A stretch of 34,501 nt of DNA, taken from Faecalibacillus intestinalis (GTDB taxonomy: Bacteria > Bacillota_I > Bacilli_A > Erysipelotrichales > Coprobacillaceae). The stretch lies in the NCBI RefSeq assembly GCF_003024685.1, contig NZ_PYLQ01000027.1:1-34501 (forward strand). Reading direction: 5' to 3'. The translations under genes were made by a program, and so were the position numbers. This document shows positions 16,766 through 24,534 of the stretch, piece by piece; the first letter of the stretch is position 1, and each line of letters opens with the position of its first letter. The notes under the pieces are model-generated. The model searched no databases. It had not been told where the DNA came from and saw only the letters and a list, made by a program, of their open reading frames with translations.

Positions 16766-17829
16766 AGTTGATGTTTCCTTTCAATAGACTTTAAAAGATC
16801 TCTTTTACGATAAGTATCATCAGGAGATAAATTCATTAAAGTTTTATGAATGATTGAAAAAATAAAGTCTTGATATTCTTTATAATTATCTTGATGAATC
16901 GTAATTAATGGAGATTCATCGTATTGTTTTAATAGATGATGATATTCTTGATTTATGTTTGTAAGTTTTTCAAGAATATCTTTTTTATTTTGGTATTCTT
17001 TTTGTAAATCAATGATGTCATTTTCAATATTCTTTATTTCATTTAAGAATAATTCTTGAACTTCTACAGATGATAATGCATCATCTTGATAAGATTGTAA
17101 AAGTTCAAATTGTTGAAGTTCCGAAAAAGAATAAAATTCATTTTCTTGCAACATATAATAACGAATATGTTGAATAAGCGTTTGTAGAAAAGATTTTTCA
17201 TAAAATATTTTTTCTTTTTCATGATTTGGATAATTGATTTGTACATAATTAACTTCTCTATTTGTATGAATGACGATAATATGACACATTCCATAGAGTT
17301 CTTGGTTTAAAATAAAGGGATTAACAAGACATTTTTTATTTTTGTATAAGATGATTATTGGTAAATGATATGATTTTTTTAATAGTTGATTGACTGTTCT
17401 TTCATTAATAAAATGAGGTGTTGATTGTATTGATAAATCATGGTCTTTTTGAATATAATTACTTTCTAAAATCATTGGAAATATTTTAGGAATTGAGATT
17501 TTAGAGATATATTTAGATTCATTTGATATTTCTTTATAGAAAGAAAGTTCAAGAATTTCTTGTTGATAATGATAGAGTATTTCTATTGTAAATTGATTTT
17601 TTTTGTAATTATGATCAGTAATAAATTGAATTCCTAAAATATTTTTAGTTTTAAAATCTTTAATTTCTAAGCTTTTATGTTTTTCTTTTAAAGAATAGTA
17701 TAAAGAATGATCATAATTCAAATCTTTCATTTTATTTTTTGTATGTTGTAACCAATAAATCACTTGTTCAATTAATAAAGATGGTGTCATTAATTCATTT
17801 ACTTGTACCTTTGTATAATAAAATAACAT
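16762..17829 (-). CDS. Unknown protein, shorter paralogue of its downstream partner
   Basis: 355 residues, family not recognised. Order of parts: N-terminal domain (1-150), an alpha/beta segment from LPIIIL (156-161) through LVNPFILNQELYGMCHIIVI, a coiled coil (about 260-302), and a C-terminal helical segment NYKEYQDFIFSIIHKTL (315-331). Each has a counterpart in the 421-residue product of the next gene. The ribosome site AAAGGAG lies 7 bases before the ATG. A terminator for the upstream gene lies at 17881-17905, so this pair needs its own promoter in the roughly 50 bases between; I see no convincing one. The constant neighbour and ATGA overlap suggest a two-subunit complex (inference). Confidence 0.7.
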   Translation of the reverse strand: MLFYYTKVQVNELMTPSLLIEQVIYWLQHTKNKMKDLNYDHSLYYSLKEKHKSLEIKDFKTKNILGIQFITDHNYKKNQFTIEILYHYQQEILELSFYKEISNESKYISKISIPKIFPMILESNYIQKDHDLSIQSTPHFINERTVNQLLKKSYHLPIIILYKNKKCLVNPFILNQELYGMCHIIVIHTNREVNYVQINYPNHEKEKIFYEKSFLQTLIQHIRYYMLQENEFYSFSELQQFELLQSYQDDALSSVEVQELFLNEIKNIENDIIDLQKEYQNKKDILEKLTNINQEYHHLLKQYDESPLITIHQDNYKEYQDFIFSIIHKTLMNLSPDDTYRKRDLLKSIERKHQL

Positions 17830-17880
17830 AATATTCTCCTTTAGCTACTATCTTAATTTAAGCACATATTTCAATAATAA

Positions 17881-17905
17881 AAAAGAACTATCTTTTAGAT
17901 AGTTC
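17881..17905 (-). terminator. Terminator of the ThrE-tmcAL operon
   Basis: Minus-strand stem GAACTATCT/AGATAGTTC with a three-base loop, followed by TTTT and more A/T. It overlaps the end of tmcAL. Confidence 0.85.
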
Positions 17906-19033
17906 GATAACAGGAATATTTTGAAATTCTTTTTTGATCATTTGATGATCTATTAAAGATAATAATTTTGATGATTTAATTTCTAAATCTAAAGCAGGAT
18001 GTTTATAAGATGAAAGATTTGTAATTATATGATAAGAACATGTTTTTTTGATTGTTTTTAAATACTTTTGTCCTTTTTGATTCATTTTTAAAACAAGAAT
18101 ATAATCAATAGGAAAACAGTTTTTGATTTCATCCTTTGTATTATTCATTAAAATGTGTAATAACATTCTTTGGATTCTAGTTTTTGTATAACGTTTACTT
18201 GTAAGCGAATTTACAAGTTCTTCATAACTATTAGTATCAAAGATAACTTTCTTTAATAAGTTCTCTATGCCTTCATCAACTAAATGTATTTTTTTTAAAT
18301 GATGAATATCTTGAATAATAATTTGGTATTTTAAATAATCAAAGAAATTACTTTGATCATATAAATGATCATAATAAGACATATCTAATAAATAATCATG
18401 TACATCTTGTTTTTCTTTTAAGGCTTTACGTAAAGCTGTAGCAGAAGCTATTTTTGTAAGAGAGGTATCATGATAATCATTTGATCTTTGAATACAATGG
18501 AGACAAATAGGATAATCATGATTGATGACTTCTTTAACATATCCTAATCCTAATAAATCATTAGGGGTTTGAATACTTTTATTTAATAGAAGGCTTAATG
18601 CTTGATTACAGGCATCAGGATAACGTAATCCTTGTTTCATTGCATTTTTGACATATTGATCATAATCAGCTGGATTATTTTTAATCGCAGAAGCTATTTC
18701 TTTAAATAAATGAATATCCCCACATTCACTACCAAAAACAAGATCAGTAATTCCTATATGATAAAGTAAATCAATCGCTCCTTTACAAAAATAATCAGCA
18801 CTTTGATTGACATAGGCAAAAGGGAGTTCGATAACTAAATCTACGCCATATTTAATAGCAAGTTCACTTCTTTTAAATTTATCAATAATTGCGACTTCTC
18901 CTCGTTGAACATAATTACCAGACATAATAGCAATTGTTAAATCGGGCTTTACCATTTCTTTTGCTTTTTGTAAGTGATAAAGATGTCCGGTATGAAAAGG
19001 GTTATATTCAACAATGATTCCTAATATTTTCAT
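17888..19033 (-). CDS. tmcAL: tRNA(Met) cytidine acetate ligase
   Basis: 381 residues, typical for TmcAL (B. subtilis YlbM). The nucleotidyl-transferase motif is FHTGHLYHL with HTGH at 14-17, after MKILGIIVEYNP; SGNYVQRGE and GSECGD are also family signatures. TmcAL uses acetate and ATP to make N4-acetylcytidine at the wobble position of elongator tRNA-Met. It overlaps the upstream exporter gene by ATGA, is third in a coupled minus-strand operon, and is closed by a terminator. Confidence 0.95.
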   Translation of the reverse strand: MKILGIIVEYNPFHTGHLYHLQKAKEMVKPDLTIAIMSGNYVQRGEVAIIDKFKRSELAIKYGVDLVIELPFAYVNQSADYFCKGAIDLLYHIGITDLVFGSECGDIHLFKEIASAIKNNPADYDQYVKNAMKQGLRYPDACNQALSLLLNKSIQTPNDLLGLGYVKEVINHDYPICLHCIQRSNDYHDTSLTKIASATALRKALKEKQDVHDYLLDMSYYDHLYDQSNFFDYLKYQIIIQDIHHLKKIHLVDEGIENLLKKVIFDTNSYEELVNSLTSKRYTKTRIQRMLLHILMNNTKDEIKNCFPIDYILVLKMNQKGQKYLKTIKKTCSYHIITNLSSYKHPALDLEIKSSKLLSLIDHQMIKKEFQNIPVIELSKR

Positions 19034-19479
19034 AAATGATAGTCCTTTTGTTTAATGGTTTTAATAACTTTAAAGAAAGTTGAAACAATTAAAATTGCAG
19101 TTGCAAGTGCTAGAGCTGTTCCTACTGTTTGAAAAAGAGAATCAAGAAATAAATCTTGATCATGTGAAATCAAATAAAGCATTGTTTGATAAATTCCTTT
19201 CCCAGGGACAATGGGAAAACAACCAACAACAATAAAAATAGTTGCAGGAGCTTTACATATTCTTGCCATAATTTCACTAAATAAAGCTACCACGATCATC
19301 GCACATAAATTTGACATAATATTACTTAGATAGGGTATCACCAGTAAATAAACGATCCATCCTAGCATCCCACCAAGAGAAGCTAAAAGTGCATAAGGCA
19401 GACGACGATGTACTCTAAAAACAAAAGCAAATCCTAAACACCCTAAGAAAGCACTTAAACATTGAATTACTTGTTCCAT
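19030..19479 (-). CDS. ThrE-type threonine/serine exporter, small subunit (DUF3815, YjjB-like)
   Basis: 149 residues, about four membrane segments. The pattern GCLGFAFVFRVHRRLPYALLASLGGMLGW and the VGCFPIVPGKGIYQTM segment are typical of the C-terminal half of ThrE. In this genome, as in E. coli YjjP/YjjB, the exporter is split in two genes. TAATG joins it to the larger subunit. Threonine/serine export is the classical role; dicarboxylate export has been reported for YjjPB, so the substrate is uncertain. Confidence 0.9.
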   Translation of the reverse strand: MEQVIQCLSAFLGCLGFAFVFRVHRRLPYALLASLGGMLGWIVYLLVIPYLSNIMSNLCAMIVVALFSEIMARICKAPATIFIVVGCFPIVPGKGIYQTMLYLISHDQDLFLDSLFQTVGTALALATAILIVSTFFKVIKTIKQKDYHL

Positions 19480-20234
19480 TAAATCAATCCTTTCAATAAA
19501 ATACGTATCAATCCAACTCCTAAAGCAATTGCTGTTGCAATAAAAAAAGCTTCAACAAGACGTGCTTGCCCGGAAACATAGTTTCCATCGATAATATCTC
19601 TTAAACTATTGGTAATTGCAATTCCAGGAGTTAAAATCATTAGACAACCAATAATTGTCGCATCTAGATTATAAATCAAATGAAAATGATAAAACAAAAT
19701 CGCTAAGATAGTTAAAAACATACTTGTTAGTGTTGTACGCATTAATGAATTAATTCCTAAAATCTCATTGATCCATATAAAAAAATACATTAAAAAACCT
19801 ATGATTCCAGCAATAATTCCTTCATGAAGTCCACCTCCAAAAAAAATAGCATAACCTCCAGCCCCTAAACCATACCCTAAAAGAACAAGTGGCATGATAG
19901 GGTGTAAGGAATTGATAGCCTGTATTTGTTGTTCAATAAAATCATTAGTAGGTGTTTCATTACAGATTTTTCTAACAAGATCATTTAAAGCACAAACAGC
20001 ATCAAGGTTTGTACGATTTTGTAAAGTTCTTTTAGTAAGAGAAGTACTTGTTCCATCTTGAAAAGTAACACTCATTGTAAAATAAGTAGGAAGAGCAAAA
20101 ACACCTATATCTTGAAAGCCATAGCTTTGACACATACGTTCTAGACTTTCTTCTACACGGTAAATTTCAGCACCATTTTTAAGTAATAATTTACCGATTT
20201 CAGCAATATTTTTTATTAATAATTGTTCGTTCAT
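19479..20234 (-). CDS. ThrE-type threonine/serine exporter, large subunit (DUF1212, YjjP-like)
   Basis: 251 residues. The cytoplasmic N-terminal part has the family signature GAEIYRVEESLERMCQSYG (about 20-38) and a later FTMSVTFQDGTSTSLTKR-like strand, followed by about five membrane helices with GYAIFFGGG and LTPGIAITNSLRDI. It pairs with the 149-residue protein to form the full exporter. It is first in the operon; GGTGA precedes the ATG. It diverges from the pseudouridine synthase gene. Confidence 0.9.
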   Translation of the reverse strand: MNEQLLIKNIAEIGKLLLKNGAEIYRVEESLERMCQSYGFQDIGVFALPTYFTMSVTFQDGTSTSLTKRTLQNRTNLDAVCALNDLVRKICNETPTNDFIEQQIQAINSLHPIMPLVLLGYGLGAGGYAIFFGGGLHEGIIAGIIGFLMYFFIWINEILGINSLMRTTLTSMFLTILAILFYHFHLIYNLDATIIGCLMILTPGIAITNSLRDIIDGNYVSGQARLVEAFFIATAIALGVGLIRILLKGLI

Positions 20235-20255
20235 TTTTTTATTTCACCAAAAGTT

Positions 20256-20264
20256 AGTATAACA
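20256..20264 (-). promoter_or_regulatory. Extended -10 promoter of the exporter operon
   Basis: On the minus strand TGTTATACT: extended TGN plus TATACT, with no good -35. Located 22-30 bases before the ATG at 20234. Confidence 0.5.
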
Positions 20265-20331
20265 ATTATTAAGTATTTAGGAAAGAAAAAAAGTATGTTT
20301 AAAAGGTATTTTTTAAAAAAATAAAAACAGA

Positions 20332-20359
20332 TTGCAAAGATATAAAAATTAGGTATAAT
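20332..20359 (+). promoter_or_regulatory. Promoter of the pseudouridine synthase gene
   Basis: TTGCAA, 16-bp spacer, TATAAT, ending 26 bases before the ATG at 20386. Confidence 0.7.
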
Positions 20360-20385
20360 AACTTTTGACAAAGTAGGTGAAATAA

Positions 20386-21105
20386 ATGGAAAGATTACAA
20401 AAATATATTGCTTCAAGTGGTTATACATCAAGAAGAAAAGCAGAAGATTTAATTAGAGAAGGTAGAGTTTCTGTTAATGGTCAAGTTGTAACTGAACTTG
20501 GAACTAAAGTTAAATCTGGAGATGTTGTTTTAATTGATGGAGAAGCTATTGTTGGTGAAAATAAAGTTTATTATCTTTTTTACAAACCACAAGGATGTGT
20601 TTGTACATTAGATGATGAGTTCGATAGACCAAAAGTAATTGATTACTTCGAAGAAGTTGAAGAAAGAATTTATCCTGTTGGACGTTTAGATTTCGATACA
20701 ACAGGTGCTTTAATTATGTCTAATGATGGTGATTTTGCAAATATGATCATGCATCCAAGAAGCCACTTAGAAAAAATCTATGAAGTAACAATTAAAGGTC
20801 TTATTAAAGGTGAAGATTTACATCATTTAGAAAAAGGTGTTTATTTAGAAGGTAAAAAAACAATGCCTTGTAAAATCAAAGTCACTTATAAAGATATGGA
20901 ACATAAAACAACTGTTTTAAAAATTAAACTTTATGAAGGAAAAAACAGACAAGTTAAAAAAATGTTTGAAAGTGTGGGACATCCAGTAAAAAGATTACAT
21001 CGTATTTCTGTTGGTTGTGTCAATTTAAAAGGATTACGTCCTGGAGAATATCGTCGTTTAAAACCACAAGAAGTAAAAGATTTAAAAAAATTAGTTGGAA
21101 AATAA
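20386..21105 (+). CDS. rluB: RluB-family 23S rRNA pseudouridine synthase
   Basis: 239 residues. An N-terminal S4 RNA-binding domain (MERLQKYIASSGYTSRRKAEDLI) is followed by the RsuA/RluB catalytic domain with YKPQG and GRLDFDTTG, catalytic Asp102, and a closing KNRQVKKMFESVGHPVKRLHR motif. It isomerises a uridine in large-subunit rRNA; RluB is most likely, though RsuA/RluE/RluF members are close. GGTGA lies 7 bases before the ATG. It is transcribed alone and away from the exporter operon. Confidence 0.93.
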   Translation: MERLQKYIASSGYTSRRKAEDLIREGRVSVNGQVVTELGTKVKSGDVVLIDGEAIVGENKVYYLFYKPQGCVCTLDDEFDRPKVIDYFEEVEERIYPVGRLDFDTTGALIMSNDGDFANMIMHPRSHLEKIYEVTIKGLIKGEDLHHLEKGVYLEGKKTMPCKIKVTYKDMEHKTTVLKIKLYEGKNRQVKKMFESVGHPVKRLHRISVGCVNLKGLRPGEYRRLKPQEVKDLKKLVGK

Positions 21106-21158
21106 AATTCGACATCATTTTTATGCGTGAGTGCTTATACTAATTGTTGGTGATGGAA

Positions 21159-21389
21159 ATGAGAGTACAAATTATTGATGATAAACAATTAAAAAACTGT
21201 AGTATTTGTAAAGCAACGGATGAATGGGTAGAAAATATATGTGTTAATGGGATTGAAGGATTATATTGTGTTAAATGTGATACGCTCACATTGTATGAAC
21301 CCCTTCCTTCAAAACTTGTTTATTTAGCTTTTAAGAAAAAATGTATGCAAATAAAAGAAATGAAAACCAATAATCAGTTGACAATGTAA
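21159..21389 (+). CDS. Small double-CxxC zinc-knuckle protein, unknown
   Basis: 76 residues from ATG 21159, chosen because GGTGATGG lies about 5 bases upstream; TTG 21144 and ATG 21153 are alternatives in frame. Two Cys pairs, CSIC and CVKC, separated by about 25 residues, look like a small zinc ribbon. The tail is basic (FKKKCMQIKEMK). No family recognised. No strong promoter or terminator separates it from the pseudouridine synthase 50 bases upstream. Its 3' end contains the -35 of the thrS promoter. Confidence 0.65.
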   Translation: MRVQIIDDKQLKNCSICKATDEWVENICVNGIEGLYCVKCDTLTLYEPLPSKLVYLAFKKKCMQIKEMKTNNQLTM

Positions 21390-21405
21390 AATATTGTATT
21401 AGAAT
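21378..21405 (+). promoter_or_regulatory. Promoter of the thrS T-box transcript
   Basis: TTGACA, 16-bp spacer, TAGAAT. The -35 lies inside the last codons of the zinc-knuckle gene. Confidence 0.75.
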
Positions 21406-21414
21406 AAAAACGTA

Positions 21415-21622
21415 AATAAAAAAAGCAATGATTTAGGATATGTTTTATAAATGATTTGATTTAGAGAAAAGGTGGTTGGTGAAAACCTTGAGAATGTTTA
21501 TAAGATACTCCCTAATAGCTACACTTGAAAAAGATTGTCGTTAACTGCGTTAAAGTTTTGAGGCTGAAAAGCAAATTAAGGTGGTACCACGAAACTCTCG
21601 TCCTTTGGATGAGAGTTTTTTA
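21415..21622 (+). promoter_or_regulatory. T-box riboswitch upstream of thrS
   Basis: The conserved T-box GGTGGTACCACG is at 21580-21591. The terminator hairpin AACTCTCGTCC/GGATGAGAGTT with T-run spans 21594-21620. The likely specifier is ACT (Thr) at 21507-21509; this is less certain than the two Phe specifiers because the flanking pattern is looser. Uncharged tRNA-Thr would permit read-through into thrS. Confidence 0.9.
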
Positions 21623-21639
21623 TGTAAAGGAGAAGGAAA

Positions 21640-23388
21640 ATGGTAGATTTTAAAGAAAATGAACAATTAAATACATTAAATCACTCTTGTGCCCATGTGA
21701 TGGCACAAGCAATCAAACATCTTTATCCTCAAGCTAAATTTTGGGTAGGTCCTGTTGTAGCTGAAGGATTCTATTATGATGTCGATTTAGGTGATGAAGT
21801 TGTTAGTGATGAAGCAATCGCTAAAATTGAAAAAGAAATGAAAAAAATCTGTAAAGATGGTAAAAGAATTGTTCGTCGTGAAATTTCTAAAGAAGAAGCT
21901 TTAGAAATGTTTAAAGATGATGAATATAAATTAGATTTAATTTCTAATTTAAAAGATGGAACAATTACTTGTTATAGTCAAGGAGATTTTACTGATTTAT
22001 GTAGAGGTCCTCATGTTGAAACAGTTAAAATGTGTAAAAACTTTAAATTAATCAAACATTCTGGTGCTTATTGGAAAGGTGATAAAAACAATAAAGTTTT
22101 ACAACGTATTTATGGTGTTTGTTTTCCAACTGCTGAAGAATTAGAAGAACACTTAAATTTATTAGAAGAAGCTAAAGAAAGAGATCATCGTAAAATTGGT
22201 AAAGAAATGGAAATCTTCATGGTTGATGATTTAATTGGTAGAGGTCTTCCAATGTATTTACCAAAAGGATATGCTATCTGGCAAAAACTTGAAAGATACA
22301 TCAAACAAAAAGAAAAGAAATTAGGTTACTTACATGTATTAACTCCTGCTGTAGGAACAGTAAACTTATATAAAACATCAGGACACTGGGATCATTATAA
22401 AGAAAATATGTTCCCACAAATGGAAATGGATGGAGAATCATTTGTTTTACGTCCAATGAACTGTCCTCATCATATGATGATTTATGCAAATAAATTACAT
22501 TCTTATAAAAACTTACCAATTCGTATTGGTGAAATTGCTCATGACTTTAGATATGAAGCATCAGGAGCTGTTAAAGGTATTGAAAGAGGAAGACATTTCT
22601 GTCAAAACGATGCTCATTTATTTGTAACACCAGAACAAATTAAATCAGAATTTAAAGGTGTTATCGATTTAATCTTAGATGTTTATAAAGATTTCAATAT
22701 TACAGATTATCGTTGTGTTTTATCTCTTAGAGATCCAGAAGATAAAGAAAAATATCATGATGATGATGAAATGTGGAATAAAGCAGAAAATGAATTACGT
22801 GAAGTAATGAATGAACTTGGTATTGAATATACTGAAGAAATTGGGGAAGCTGCTTTCTATGGTCCTAAATTAGATGTTAATGTTAAACCAGCTATTGGTA
22901 ATGAAATCACTTTATCAACTTGTCAATTAGACTTCTGTTTACCAGCTAAGTTTAACTTAACTTATGTTGCGGAAGATGGAACTAAGAAAACTCCTGTTGT
23001 TTTACACAGAGCTATTTTAGGTTCATTAGATCGTTTCATGGCTTATATCTTAGAAGAAACAAAAGGAAACTTACCATTATGGTTAGCTCCTACACAAGTC
23101 AAAGTATTACCTGTTAAAAATGAATATCATTTAGATTACGCTAATGAAATTTATCAATTATTATTAGATGAAGGTTTTGAAGTAGAACTTGATTCAAGAG
23201 ATGAAAAATTAGGATATCGTATTCGTGAAGCACAAATGCAAAAAGCAAACTATATCCTTGTTTTAGGTAATAATGAACGTGATGAAAGAACTGTAACTTA
23301 TCGTAAACATGGTGAACAAAAAGCAACAACTGTTACTATTGATGAGTTTGTTTCAATGTTAAAACAACAAATTAAAGATAAAAAATAG
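21640..23388 (+). CDS. thrS: Threonyl-tRNA synthetase without TGS domain
   Basis: 582 residues. The usual ThrRS (about 640) begins with a TGS domain; here the protein starts directly in the N2 editing domain. The editing site is intact: HSCAH (His15, His19), and Asp119, Cys121 and His125 of TDLCRGPH. The class II core follows with motif 1 (around GVGTVNLYKTSGHW), RPMNCPHHM with a zinc Cys, and motif 3 LHRAILGSLDRF, then the anticodon domain (about 480-582). The ATG follows AAAGGAGAAGG. No in-frame upstream start would add a TGS domain, since the T-box lies there. TGS-less forms are known in Mollicutes relatives. Confidence 0.97.
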   Translation: MVDFKENEQLNTLNHSCAHVMAQAIKHLYPQAKFWVGPVVAEGFYYDVDLGDEVVSDEAIAKIEKEMKKICKDGKRIVRREISKEEALEMFKDDEYKLDLISNLKDGTITCYSQGDFTDLCRGPHVETVKMCKNFKLIKHSGAYWKGDKNNKVLQRIYGVCFPTAEELEEHLNLLEEAKERDHRKIGKEMEIFMVDDLIGRGLPMYLPKGYAIWQKLERYIKQKEKKLGYLHVLTPAVGTVNLYKTSGHWDHYKENMFPQMEMDGESFVLRPMNCPHHMMIYANKLHSYKNLPIRIGEIAHDFRYEASGAVKGIERGRHFCQNDAHLFVTPEQIKSEFKGVIDLILDVYKDFNITDYRCVLSLRDPEDKEKYHDDDEMWNKAENELREVMNELGIEYTEEIGEAAFYGPKLDVNVKPAIGNEITLSTCQLDFCLPAKFNLTYVAEDGTKKTPVVLHRAILGSLDRFMAYILEETKGNLPLWLAPTQVKVLPVKNEYHLDYANEIYQLLLDEGFEVELDSRDEKLGYRIREAQMQKANYILVLGNNERDERTVTYRKHGEQKATTVTIDEFVSMLKQQIKDKK

Positions 23389-23417
23389 TTTATATTTTTA
23401 AGATATGGTATACGTAG

Positions 23418-23451
23418 AAGCTCAATTTTTAAATAAAGAATTGAGCTTTTT
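23418..23451 (+). terminator. Terminator of thrS
   Basis: Arms AAGCTCAATT/AATTGAGCTT with an 11-base loop, followed by a short T-run. Confidence 0.82.
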
Positions 23452-23459
23452 ACATAAAA

Positions 23460-23488
23460 TTGACAAAAGAAAATACTATTTATATAAT
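23460..23488 (+). promoter_or_regulatory. Consensus sigma-A promoter of the TetR gene
   Basis: TTGACA, exactly 17 bp, TATAAT: a full-consensus promoter, suggesting strong expression unless repressed. Confidence 0.92.
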
Positions 23489-23494
23489 ACTAAT

Positions 23495-23509
23495 GAGATA
23501 GAGTATCTC
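23495..23509 (+). promoter_or_regulatory. Probable TetR operator
   Basis: Perfect inverted repeat GAGATA-GAG-TATCTC at the transcription start, 6 bases after the -10, fitting autorepression by the TetR protein encoded next. Confidence 0.7.
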
Positions 23510-23526
23510 TATAAAGTGAGGAAATT

Positions 23527-24162
23527 ATGATAATAAAAAAGTCAGAAAAAGATGAACGCAGAGAGAAAATTATAGATGTTGCTTTTCGTCTTTTTGTAGA
23601 TAAAAAAATCGAATCTGTAACAATGGGAGAAATAGCAAAAGAAGCAGGAATTGGAAGAGCAACATTGTTTCGTTATTTCCCAGGAAAATTAGAACTTGTT
23701 ATTGCGGTAAATACAAAAGAATGGAAAGAATATTTTGATGAATTAGATCAAAAAAGACCAATGAGTTCAGTAGGAGATATACCAGCTATTGGTCGTTTGA
23801 TTTTTACATTAGATAGTTTTATTGAAATGTATCAAACGCATAAAGCTCTTCTTCGATATAATGATAATTTCAATCATTATGTATCTCATTCAGGAAGAAA
23901 AGATTTACAAATGGATGAATTTAATCAAGCACTTTTTTCAGCAAATACACGTTTTCATATGATGTATGAAAAAGCCAAAGAAGATAAAACGTTTAAAACA
24001 GATATGGCAGAAGAAGAGTTTATGAGAGTAACAGTTCATACAATGATGACAGCTTGTGCATATTATGCAGGAGGTTTTATTTGGGGTTCTAAAGAAAATG
24101 AAGACTACACACCAGAGTTGATCAAATTAAAAGAAATGATTCTTGCATATGTCAAAGCATAA
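23527..24162 (+). CDS. TetR-family transcriptional regulator
   Basis: 211 residues. The N-terminal TetR helix-turn-helix is clear: REKIIDVAFRLFVDKKIESVTMGEIAKEAGIGRATLFRYFPGK in about residues 12-54. The C-terminal ligand domain is all-helical and divergent (YDENF-type ligand pockets cannot be assigned). GTGAGG precedes the ATG. A full-consensus promoter with a palindrome at the start site suggests it represses itself. No transporter gene is adjacent downstream on the same unit, so its other targets are unclear. Confidence 0.9.
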   Translation: MIIKKSEKDERREKIIDVAFRLFVDKKIESVTMGEIAKEAGIGRATLFRYFPGKLELVIAVNTKEWKEYFDELDQKRPMSSVGDIPAIGRLIFTLDSFIEMYQTHKALLRYNDNFNHYVSHSGRKDLQMDEFNQALFSANTRFHMMYEKAKEDKTFKTDMAEEEFMRVTVHTMMTACAYYAGGFIWGSKENEDYTPELIKLKEMILAYVKA

Positions 24163-24249
24163 ATAGATAATAAAATTTATATATTTGATAAGTGTTTATA
24201 TTTTTAAGAAAATATTTATAAAAACAGGTAAAGTTTTAAAATTTAAAAG

Positions 24250-24333
24250 AATAGGATTGTTTACAATCAATGTTTTGCGGGTGGTAAAAACGATGGATAA
24301 CGCATGTAGAGGGTATCGAAAAGATACCTTTTT
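24250..24333 (+). promoter_or_regulatory. Structured leader ending in a terminator, upstream of a peptide gene
   Basis: GATTGT-TT-ACAATC hairpin (24255-24268), then a G-rich stretch GCGGGTGGTAAAAACGATGG, then a terminator: AGGGTATC-GAAAA-GATACCTT with T-run (24310-24333), 25 bases before a small ORF. The leader may be an attenuator or the end of a short RNA. It matches no riboswitch class I can name. The rest of 24163-24250 is A/T-rich with nothing clear. Confidence 0.45.
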
Positions 24334-24358
24334 ATAAAAAATAATAAGGAGTGTTCTT

Positions 24359-24466
24359 ATGAAAAACATCGAAGAATTATCAAAGAAAATAAAACTTACA
24401 GAAACTGAGAAAGAAATGTTTGAATTATTGTCGATACCATGGAATCCATGTATTAAAAATAGATGA
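24359..24466 (+). CDS. Small peptide gene (35 residues), unknown
   Basis: Starts at an ATG 6 bases after AAGGAGTG, an excellent ribosome site. The N-terminal 25 residues form a charged amphipathic helix (MKNIEELSKKIKL...EKEMFELL), then a short SIPWNPCIKNR tail with single Trp and Cys. This leader-plus-core look resembles RiPP or signalling-peptide precursors, but no maturation enzyme is nearby, so this is speculation. It is placed between a terminator-bearing leader and the promoter of the type III antitoxin. It could also be a remnant of a longer gene. Confidence 0.5.
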   Translation: MKNIEELSKKIKLTETEKEMFELLSIPWNPCIKNR

Positions 24467-24484
24467 ATAATCTTAATAAATCAA

Positions 24485-24513
24485 TTGTATTTTGAGACAA
24501 AAATTGCTATTAT
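24485..24513 (+). promoter_or_regulatory. Candidate promoter of the antitoxin RNA
   Basis: TTGTAT, 17-bp spacer, TATTAT, about 20 bases before the repeat array. TTGAGA at 24492 is an alternative -35 with poor spacing. Confidence 0.5.
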
Positions 24514-24534
24514 AACAGTGGAGAAATTGTCTTC

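Noticed and set aside
24250-24333. Fluoride or other known riboswitch before the peptide gene
   Set aside because: GATGG and G-rich parts recall the fluoride class only loosely; the order of conserved elements does not fit and no transporter follows.
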